The notes below the pieces were generated by a model. That model had not been told where the DNA came from. It saw nothing but the letters and a program-made list of their open reading frames with translations, and did not search any database. Of a stretch of 64,000 nucleotides of DNA, positions 53,835 to 63,200 are shown in pieces (positions within the stretch are counted from its first letter, which is position 1; the number at the start of each line of letters is the position of its first letter). The stretch is from JAXLVB01 sp046329195 (GTDB lineage Bacteria; Bacteroidota; Bacteroidia; Cytophagales; Spirosomataceae), in contig JAXLVB010000003.1 of NCBI GenBank assembly GCA_046329195.1, positions 124,001 through 188,000 of the forward strand, written 5' to 3'. The position numbers and the translations under genes were made by a program.

Positions 53835-55901
53835 ATGACAGTAAAGGCTTTTTTCCTGAAAGTATGGTACCTAAGTTGTTGGTGTTTAATAGCTCTTTTC
53901 TCCCTTTCGGTTGCAATAGCTCAACAGCCTAATACGGGCGAAAGGCCATCGAAAATCTTGTCAATCCAACTCATAGACTTCAACCGAAACCCTCCTTATT
54001 TTTCCGTTTTTGACCAAACCGATAACTTCGACTCAAACTACCTAAACGAGTTAGAAAAAGCGTTTTATCAGGCCAAAAGCGATACCCTGCGCCTTGCCCT
54101 TATCAACGATTTAGCTTATTATTGGCATACCCGTAATCTCGACAAAGCCCTTCTTTTCACACAAAAAGGGCTAGCACTAGCTGCCCAACTGCACAATAGG
54201 CGGTGGGAAGGCAAACTACAAATTACTCAAGGAGCTATTTTGCTACGGCTCGAGAAATTAGATAGTGCTTACGCCATTTTGCAACAGGCCAAAAGCAAAG
54301 TACAGCAACAAGACTTGCCTTTGCTCATTACGCAGGAGGGCTATGTGATGGAGCGGCGGGGCTTAATCAGTCAAGCTGCCGACTACGCACTCGAGGCACT
54401 CAAATTGGGCAAAAAACTCAACGACCTAAAATCGATGGCTGTGGCGTACAGCGATTTGAGTAATCTTTTCTGGAAACAGTCTAAGTATAGCCAGGGAATT
54501 AACTATGGCTTGCGTTCAGAAGCAATTTTCCAAAAACGGGGTATTAAAGACATGGATTATAGTTTTACGCTGTATGTGATAGGGAACAATTACATAGCCC
54601 TGAAACAATATGACAGAGCGCTGGCGTATTACCAACAAGCCATCGAGATGTGTGAGCAATATGAGTTTTACAACAACCTCGCCGATACCTATATTGCACT
54701 CATTGACTTACATACAGCCACCCAAGACTACACCAAAGCCGAAAATGCCGCCCAAAATGCCATCAAGTATTCAACCCTATTAGACAATAACTTTTTGCTG
54801 ATGCGCTCATGGCTGTCGGTAGGCAAGTTACAAAACCTAAGCAAACGCCCGCAGCAAGCTATCCAGAGTTTACAAACCTGTTTGCGGGTGGCTACTGACA
54901 ACTTTGGCGATAACTATTTTCTTCACCAAACCTACAAAGAACTGGCCAAAGCCTACGCCGCTACGGGCAATTATCGGCAAGCAAACCTTGCTTTTTTGAA
55001 GTACGACGCCCTCAAAGACAGCGTTTTTACAGCTGAAGCTGACCGCCGAGTAGCCGAACTGCAAACGGAGTTTGAAGTAGGTCAAAAAGAAGCTACCATT
55101 CAGACCCAAGAAGCCTCGCTCACACAACAAAGGAGGTTACAGCTATTAACCCTCAGCTTGGCAGTGTTGTTGGCGGTTATCTTGCTCGGACTGTATTGGA
55201 ACTATCGCCAAAAAAAACTCACCAATCAACAGTTAGAAAGCCTAAATGCGAACTTAGAAATCAAAAACACCCAGCTTGATAAACGAAATGCCGAAAATGT
55301 GCTGTTGTTGAAAGAAATCCACCACCGAGTCAAAAACAACCTCGAAGTAGTGTCGAGTTTGTTGGCCTTACAATCGGCCCAAATTGATGACCCCGAAGTG
55401 CAAGAAGCCATGCAAACAAGTCAAAATCGGGTGCAATCTATGGGGATTTTGCACCAAAAACTGTATCAGAGCGAGCACTTGGCATTTATCAAAATGAAGA
55501 ATTATTTCAAAAACCTGATCGAAAACATTCTTGATTCGTATAACCAAACCAATAGAATTACCATTGAATATCCGATGGAAGAAATTGAATTGGATGTGGA
55601 CACTGCCGTTCCTGTTGGATTGATTGTCAACGAGTTGATTACCAATTCTTTGAAATACGCTTTTCCAAACAAACAATTGGGAAACATACGGGTTAGTCTT
55701 ATGGATTTAGGGAACGATATGTTGCAATTACAAATAGCCGATAATGGTATCGGGAAAGTCCTAAACGTACAAGCAAAAGGAACTGGTTTTGGCACACAGT
55801 TGGTGGACTTGCTAACACGACAAATTGAAGGTACTTTGCAGCAAGAAATAAATAATGGTACGGTTATTTCTATACAATTTAAAAAAGTAAAACCAGCATA
55901 A
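53835..55901 (+). CDS. TPR-containing sensor histidine kinase (HisKA_2 family)
   Basis: 688 residues from the ATG at 53835; a short signal-like start (LSCWCLIALFSLSVAIAQQP) suggests that the TPR part lies in the periplasm. TPR-like repeats fill residues about 60-400 (YAYSDLSNLFWK-type helices, ALAYYQQAIEMCEQYEFYNN). A membrane helix (LLTLSLAVLLAVILLGLYW) and coiled coil precede the HisKA_2 region: LLKEIHHRVKNNLEVVSSLL, with H497 as the likely phosphorylation site, then the ATPase domain with VNELITNSLKYAF and GTGFGTQLVDLLTRQ. Its stop overlaps the next gene's start by one base, giving a two-component pair. Confidence 0.92.
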   Translation: MTVKAFFLKVWYLSCWCLIALFSLSVAIAQQPNTGERPSKILSIQLIDFNRNPPYFSVFDQTDNFDSNYLNELEKAFYQAKSDTLRLALINDLAYYWHTRNLDKALLFTQKGLALAAQLHNRRWEGKLQITQGAILLRLEKLDSAYAILQQAKSKVQQQDLPLLITQEGYVMERRGLISQAADYALEALKLGKKLNDLKSMAVAYSDLSNLFWKQSKYSQGINYGLRSEAIFQKRGIKDMDYSFTLYVIGNNYIALKQYDRALAYYQQAIEMCEQYEFYNNLADTYIALIDLHTATQDYTKAENAAQNAIKYSTLLDNNFLLMRSWLSVGKLQNLSKRPQQAIQSLQTCLRVATDNFGDNYFLHQTYKELAKAYAATGNYRQANLAFLKYDALKDSVFTAEADRRVAELQTEFEVGQKEATIQTQEASLTQQRRLQLLTLSLAVLLAVILLGLYWNYRQKKLTNQQLESLNANLEIKNTQLDKRNAENVLLLKEIHHRVKNNLEVVSSLLALQSAQIDDPEVQEAMQTSQNRVQSMGILHQKLYQSEHLAFIKMKNYFKNLIENILDSYNQTNRITIEYPMEEIELDVDTAVPVGLIVNELITNSLKYAFPNKQLGNIRVSLMDLGNDMLQLQIADNGIGKVLNVQAKGTGFGTQLVDLLTRQIEGTLQQEINNGTVISIQFKKVKPA

Positions 55902-56650
55902 TGGATGCGCTTATTAAGATTTTGATTGTTGAAGACGACATGATTATTGCCGCAAAAATCTCCATGCAACTCACCACTTTGGGTTATGAGGTTACAGGTA
56001 TTGTGCCTCGTGGCGAAGAAGCAATCATTCAGGCCGAAGAAAACAAACCCGATATTATACTGCTCGACATCAACCTCAAAGGCGTACTCAATGGCATTGA
56101 AACGGCTCACGAAATGAATCGCATCGTGAATGTACCCATCATCTACGTAACTGCCAACGCCGACGAAGCCACCTTTAATCGAGCTAAAGAAACTCGTCCG
56201 TATGCCTTTATTTCTAAACCCATCAAAAACATAGACCTTCAACGAGCTATTGAACTGACCATCAGTCGAATGGCCGATGGTCAACACAAAAATAACGACT
56301 CAGATTCGGAGCTTTCAGAAGTCACACCTTTCATTTTGAGTGATCGTATTTTTGTGCGACACAAAGAGAAAATGGTCAAAATTGTGGTTGCAGAAATCCT
56401 GTATATTGAGGCCGACCGCAACTACTGTCACATTTACACCCCCAAAAAAGAATATGTGTTGGCCACCAGCCTCAAAGTGATGGAAGAAAAACTGCCTGCA
56501 CGCCAGTTCTTGCGGGTACACCGTTCGTTTATGGTCAATCTCAACCACGTGGACGAAGTAGCCGAGAACCACCTTATTATTGACCAAAAAGCCATCCCCC
56601 TTGGTACTAATTTTCGGGATGAACTCCTGAAACGGATTCAGACTATTTAG
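55901..56650 (+). CDS. LytTR-family response regulator
   Basis: 249 residues. The N-terminal receiver domain (about 1-125) has the acidic pocket EDD at 11-13, phospho-acceptor D56 (IILLDINLKG) and the conserved K in FISKPIKN. The C-terminal LytTR DNA-binding domain starts near residue 145: ILYIEADRNYCHIYTPKKEY, then QFLRVHRSFMVNLNHVDEV. Start codon overlaps the kinase stop (TAATG), so production is coupled. The pair may regulate the flanking surface-protein genes. Confidence 0.93.
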   Translation: MDALIKILIVEDDMIIAAKISMQLTTLGYEVTGIVPRGEEAIIQAEENKPDIILLDINLKGVLNGIETAHEMNRIVNVPIIYVTANADEATFNRAKETRPYAFISKPIKNIDLQRAIELTISRMADGQHKNNDSDSELSEVTPFILSDRIFVRHKEKMVKIVVAEILYIEADRNYCHIYTPKKEYVLATSLKVMEEKLPARQFLRVHRSFMVNLNHVDEVAENHLIIDQKAIPLGTNFRDELLKRIQTI

Positions 56651-56900
56651 TCATTATTCTTTTGTTAAATGCGTACAAGTAGTGTAAGTTGGAAACAACC
56701 AACACTGCTCGTATTCATCATTTATTTCCCCCCAATTCATCATTTAAAAAAAATCCTTCGGAAAGAAAAAGTACCCCTTCGGACAGTTTTCACCCCTGTT
56801 CGTCCTGTACCAGTAGGTTTTCATCCTTTTTCTTTTGTAATTTATAAAAAAAAGCTTTAGCTAATCAAGTTAAAAACGAAAAATAGTACAACGGTAAAAA
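56651..56900. other. 250-bp gap without a recognisable gene
   Basis: Contains no convincing coding frame; only a short, unlikely open frame from 56669. No strong terminator or promoter motif was found. Confidence 0.4.
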
Positions 56901-57257
56901 ATGAATCACAAACTACTACTTCTACTATTTTTATTTAGTCTAACGGTAGCTTCTGTATGGGCAGACCATCTCACCAACAGCTACTTGACCAAAGCTAATG
57001 CTGTTGCGATCACTTCGCTAACTTCGAGCCTCAATTCATCTTTTACGGGAAGCGTTACCATTAACACCACTGTGACCAGCGGTGAAAACCCTGTAATCAT
57101 ACCTTTTTTAGGAGTACAAGCCTTGGTTATGAATATGATACTTAATGGCAGCGGACAGGCTACGCTTTCTAAATCTGAGTTGAAAGTAGGAAGTCAAACA
57201 CTATGGGCAAGTTGTTATTTACTCAACCCGAAAAAAATTAGTAGTAACAAAAACTAG
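56901..57257 (+). CDS. Small secreted protein upstream of the giant adhesin-like gene
   Basis: 118 residues with a signal peptide (MNHKLLLLLFLFSLTVASVW). The mature part is rich in Ser, Thr and small residues with alternating strands (SSFTGSVTINTTVTSGENPV). It is 28 bases ahead of the giant gene and probably co-transcribed. The family is not recognised. Confidence 0.72.
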   Translation: MNHKLLLLLFLFSLTVASVWADHLTNSYLTKANAVAITSLTSSLNSSFTGSVTINTTVTSGENPVIIPFLGVQALVMNMILNGSGQATLSKSELKVGSQTLWASCYLLNPKKISSNKN

Positions 57258-57285
57258 AACCAACAAACTCAAACAACTTCCATAT

Positions 57286-60200
57286 ATGAGAAAATTGTAC
57301 ATTTTAACGCTTGTGTTGTGTTTTGCATCTGTTGCAAGATCGCAGAATGTGAACGTAAACCCAGGTGGAGGCACCTACCCTGACCTTGCAAGCGCTTTTG
57401 CCGCCGTGAATGCTGGTACCCATACCGGTTCCATTACCATTGATATTGTTGGCAATACGGCCGAGCCAGTGGGAGGTGCTGTTTTAAACGCCAGCGGCGT
57501 GGGTTCGGCATCTTATACCGCCATACTGATACGCCCTTCGGGCGGAGCGGCCAGATCAATTATCGGGGCAACAACTGCCGGCCTGCCAATGATAGACTTT
57601 AACGGCGCAGACAATGTAACCGTTGATGGTTTAAATACAGGGGGCAATTCACTCACTATCGAAAACACTACGGTTTCGGCCACTGCAGGTACCTCAACCA
57701 TCCGGTTTATTGGTGGAGCCACCTCTAATACCATTACAAATTGTTTCCTTAAGGGGGCCGGTACAATGAACGTGGCAACCGACGGTGCCGTTGTATTCTT
57801 TAGTACTGATGCAGTGACTGCTAATGGTAACGACAACAATACCATTTCTAATTGTGATATCGGCCCTTCTGGCGCCAACCTGCCTACTAAAGCCATATTG
57901 GGCAATGGTTCTACTACCACTACGGCCATCGGTAACAGCGGTATCACCATCAATAACAATGATATTCACGACTATTTTGGAGCGGCGGTAGCCAGTGCCG
58001 GAATTGCCACCAATGGCGGTTGTAATACATGGAGTATTACCAATAACCGTTTTTATCAAACCGGTACACGTACCTGGACAACAGGCGCCCTGCACAATGC
58101 AATAAATATTGCTAACACATCTGCCACCAGCGGTGCGCAGGGATTTACCATTACGGGAAATACTGTTGGTTATGCCTCCAATACACAAACCGGAACATAT
58201 ACATTGACAGGTTCTACCGGTACTTTCCGTGGCATAGTCTTCAATGGTATTACCGCAGGTACGGTTTCTAACATTAATAATAATACGGTTGCTGCAGTTA
58301 GCGTAACCGGTGTTACATCGAGTGGTCAAAGTTCCAACGCTCCTTTCATGGCTATATACATAAACAATGGTGTCGCAATTTCAAACAGCAATACCATCGG
58401 AAGCCAGTCAGCAACTGGTTCATTGGTTTATGCAACAACCTTTGCCAGCGCTGCCGATATGATAGGTATCTTCAATTTCAGTTCTGATAACTGGACTGCA
58501 AACAATAATTTGATTGGAGGAATGACGGCTTCCAATGCGGGTACGGGAGCCGCCAATGCTTACGGCATGCGTGTGAATACTCCGTCAACGGTAACTACTA
58601 CCCTGAATGGAAACACGATTGGGGGCACCGTAGCCAATTCCATTCAAAGTACGTCAACGGCAGCGGGTGCACAGGTAGCTGGTATTTTTATTTCACAATC
58701 TATTGCAACAGCCTCTAATAACACAGTTCGTAATCTTACCAATGCCGGTGGTACCGGAACAACAACAGGTGCATCGGTTGTGGGTATTGATTTTTTCAGT
58801 GCAACGCCGGTTAACACAGCAAGTCAGAATACGATTTTTAACCTTACTAATACCAATGCTTCTGCTGCGACAGTTGTAACGGGTATTCAGTTTACAGGTG
58901 CAGCAACAAGTGTTGTGGAAAGAAATTTTATTTATGGTTTAACATCTTCTACTACCAGTGCTACAGCCGAAATTAACGGTATCCGTGTAGGCGGTGGTAC
59001 AACTACTTATCGCAATAACATGATTGCTTTAGGTGCAGGTGTAACCAATGCAATTGGTTCCGCAGCCAGCAATTCTGGCACTTCAGGTATTAATGGTTTT
59101 AACGGAGCCTCTGGCACGGATAATTTCTGGAACAATAGCATTTATATCGGTGGCAACCCCACTTCAGGAGCGGGCGACTCTTATGCATTTAACGGAACCC
59201 AAACTACCAATACCCGCAGTTTCCGAGATAATATCTTCTTTAATGCCAGAAGCAACAGTGGAGCAACGGGCAAGCATTATGCCGTTAAAATAAATGGTAC
59301 AGCTCCCAATCCAGCCGGCCTGACCATTAACAACAACATTTATTTTGCCAATGGAACCGGTGGAGTATTGGGATTTTTCAATTCTTTGGATGTAGCCAAT
59401 CTTGCGGCCTGGAAAACGGCTGTTGGGCAGGATGGTTCAAGCTTTGAATCAAATCCACAATTTAACGACCCAACCAATGCTACACCCGATCTACATTTAC
59501 ATCCCACCAATGCAACCGTTGCAGAAGGCAATGGAGTTGATGTGGGTGTAACAAATGATTATGACGGACAAACACGTGCATCATTCACTCCTACAGATAT
59601 TGGCGCTGATGCAGGTAATTTTGTAGGACTTGACTTGACTCCACCAGCTATTACCTATACAACACTTGGAAATACATCCTTAACAACAAATCGTACAATT
59701 GCTGTAACTATAACAGACAATACCGGAGTTGCAACCGGCGGCGGACTGGAGCCACGCATTTACTATAAAAAGAATACAGGGGGATACTTTTCAACGGCTG
59801 CTACTCTTGCAAGCGGTACTATACAAAATGGTGTTTGGACTTGTACGATTGACAATGCACAAGTTGGGGGCGTGGTGGCAACAGATGTTATTAGTTACTT
59901 CGTGGTTGCCCAGGATATACCGAGTAATCTTGGAGCAAATCCAAGTGGCGGCTTTTCCGGAACCAATGTTAATTCGGTAACTACTCCACCAACGACACCA
60001 AACCAATATACAATTGCCGCAGCTTTTTCAGGTACGATACCGGTTGGTTCAACGGAGACCTTTACCTCACTTACAAATACAGGAGGTATATTTGATGCCA
60101 TCAACAATGGAGTATTAACAGGTAATGTAACCATTAATCTAACCAGTGACTTAATTGCCGAACTTGGAACAGTTGCCTTAAACCAGTGGGCCGAAGATGG

Positions 60201-63200
60201 TGCAGGTAACTACACACTCTTAATTAAACCAAGTGGAGCCCCAAGAACCATAACCGGAACAATCAACGGCGCATTAGTTAGATTAAATGGTGCCGATCGT
60301 GTAACGATAGATGGTTCAACTTCTGGTGCAACTGCCGGTGCCTGCGAAATAGGCGGTAATGCGGCTATCAGGGATTTGACCATTACTAATACTAACGTGG
60401 GTACTTCCGCTGGTGTGATTTCTATTGCAACAGGTGTAAATGGTGCACAGAACAATACCGTTAAAAATGTGAATATCCTTGGGCAGGACCCCAACACCAC
60501 ATTAATTGGTATTGCTGTGGGTGGTAATACATTTGGTACTATAGGGGCCGATAATGACAATGTTACCATTGACAATTGTAGTGTTAGAAGGGCTACTTTT
60601 GGTATTTATAATGCCGGTGCCAGTGCAGCCAACCGTAACACAGGCAGCAAAATAACCCGTAACGACCTTTCGGGCACTACTACCAACCGCATCAAGCGGG
60701 TAGGCATCATGTCATTCTTCAATGATGGTATTGAAGTTTCCTATAACAGCATTGGGGGTATCGAAACCACCGAAGCCGTCGATGCCATTGGTATAGCGCT
60801 CGGTACCCAGGGTATAGACCTTACAATTACCACTTCGGGAGAGGTGGTGAATGCGTTGGTGGCCAACAACAAAATAAACGGTGTTGCTAACTTAAATACC
60901 ACAGGTTTTTCTGCGGCTGGTATAACGGTAGCAGGTGGTAATGCAGGTGCTAACACCATCCGCAACAATATGATTACGGGTGTAACTGCCCCGTCCACTT
61001 CCCCCGATTTAACTGCGGGTATCTATGTAGTAGGTGCTACTGGTGCTGATACAAGGTTGTACTACAACTCCATTTCCATGACTGGTGACAGGGGCGCAGT
61101 AACAGGGCAAACGCCATCTTATGGTATTGCCATTACAGGTTCGAACCCAACAGTTGATCTAAGAAATAATATTTTATATACCACGCAAATTGCCTCGGGC
61201 GGTGGTGTGAATGCCAAAAGCTATGCTATCGGTATGGCAAGTAACACCTTTACCAACCTCAATTCCAATTACAATGCGTTCTGGAGCATAGGCGCTAATG
61301 ATGGAGGTTTCCGAACAGGTTCATTGGATGCTGGAGCAGGTACCAGCTATGCCACTTTGGCTGCCTGGCAAACTGCAGTAAGCAATGATGCCAATTCAGT
61401 AGAGGCAGATCCGCTATTTAATGACCCCCTCAGTGATCTTCATTTAACCACATTTGAGCCGCTGGCTACACCTATAGCAGGTATAACTAATGATTATGAT
61501 TGCCAAACACGTAGTGCAAGTACACCAGATATCGGAGCAGATGAAATCGTAAACGCCGTCTGTACCCTAAGCCTTACATCTGCGGTTGGCACTAATGCCC
61601 AAACAGTTTGTATCAATACGGCAATTACGAATATCACCTATTCCAATACCGCCGCCTTAGGAGCTACCGACGCCACTTTTGGAGGACTTCCTACGGGTGT
61701 AACGGGCTCATGGTCAGGTGATGCGGTAACAATCAGCGGTTCGCCATCTGTTGGAGGCACATTTAATTACACAGTAACACTTGTAGGAGGTACATGTGCA
61801 GGAGTCACTGCAAACGGTACGATAACGGTCAATGCCAATCCAACGGTGAGCATTAGCCCCGCAAGTTTGAGTTTGTGTATAGGGGCAAGCTTAAATCTCA
61901 CCGCCACAGCAGGGTTGAGTACTTACAGTTGGTCTAGTTCAGGCGGCACATTCACCAGCACCACCAATCAGGCAACATTGAGCAATCCAGCCAGTGGTGG
62001 GTACAGTTTTACAGTAACAGCCACTAATACAAACAATTGTACGGCCACCGCCACAGCGAGTGCAACGGTCAATCCGAGCCCTACTCGCCTATACGTAAAC
62101 GCCTCCGCTACAGGTGCAAATACTGGTTTGACTTGGACAGATGCTTTTACCGATTTGCAATCAGCACTCAATTATTCCTGTAATGCTAACTTAACAGAAA
62201 TCTGGGTAGCCAAAGGCACTTATTACCCTACAGCAGATGCCTCAGGCAATACTTCTCCCACTGATGCCCGTACCAAGACCTTTGTAATGAAAAACGGTGT
62301 GGCCATTTATGGGGGCTTCTCTGGAGACGGTAGCGAAACTCTGCTCTCGCAACGTAACCAGACGACTAACCCTACCATTTTGAGTGGGGATATTGACAAG
62401 AACAATACCCTTGACAATGGCAATAGCTACCATGTCATCTACAATAATTACACTTCTATTACCCCCCTTACCAGCACAAGTGTTTTAGACGGCTTTACTA
62501 TTACAGGAGGCAGGGCCAATGGTAGTGGGTTTTTATCATCCGGCGGCGGGATGTACAACTTCAATTCCTCCCCAAGCATAACCAACTGCAGTTTCTTTGG
62601 TAATTCGGCTGATCAAACTGGCGGCGGGATGTACAACTTCAATTCTTCCCCAAGCATAACCAATTGCAGCTTTTCCGGTAATTCGGCAAATCAAACTGGC
62701 GGTGGGATCTCCAACATTGGAAATGCTTCCATACCTAACCCGAGCATAACTAATTGCAGTTTCACTGGCAATTCAGCTGTGCAATTAGGCGGTGGAATAT
62801 ACAATGGTTCCGCTTCTCCAAGCATTACCAACTGTACCTTCTCCGGCAATTCTTCTCCCGGCCAAGGCGGTGGGATGGCTTCCACGAACCCAAATATCAA
62901 CAGCAGCAATCCTGTAGTAAAAAACTGCATCTTCTGGGGCAATACAAGCGAAATATATACTATTTCACCGAGCTTCACTGCCGTTACCTACTCCATCGTA
63001 AAGCAAACAAGCGGCGTATTCTCTGGCACAGGTAACTTGAACGTGGATCCACTCTTTGTTAACTCCACCGATGCCGATGGCGCAGATAACATATTAGGTA
63101 CCGCCGATGATGGCCTTCGCCTGCAAGCCTGCTCACCTGCCATGAATGTAGGTACAAACACCGGTGCACCTACTACGGATATACTCGGTAACCCACGCCC

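Noticed and set aside
57513..58329. Long minus-strand open frames inside the giant protein gene
   Set aside because: They are mirror artefacts of the repetitive Thr/Asn/Gly codons of the plus-strand protein and look like low-complexity sequence.
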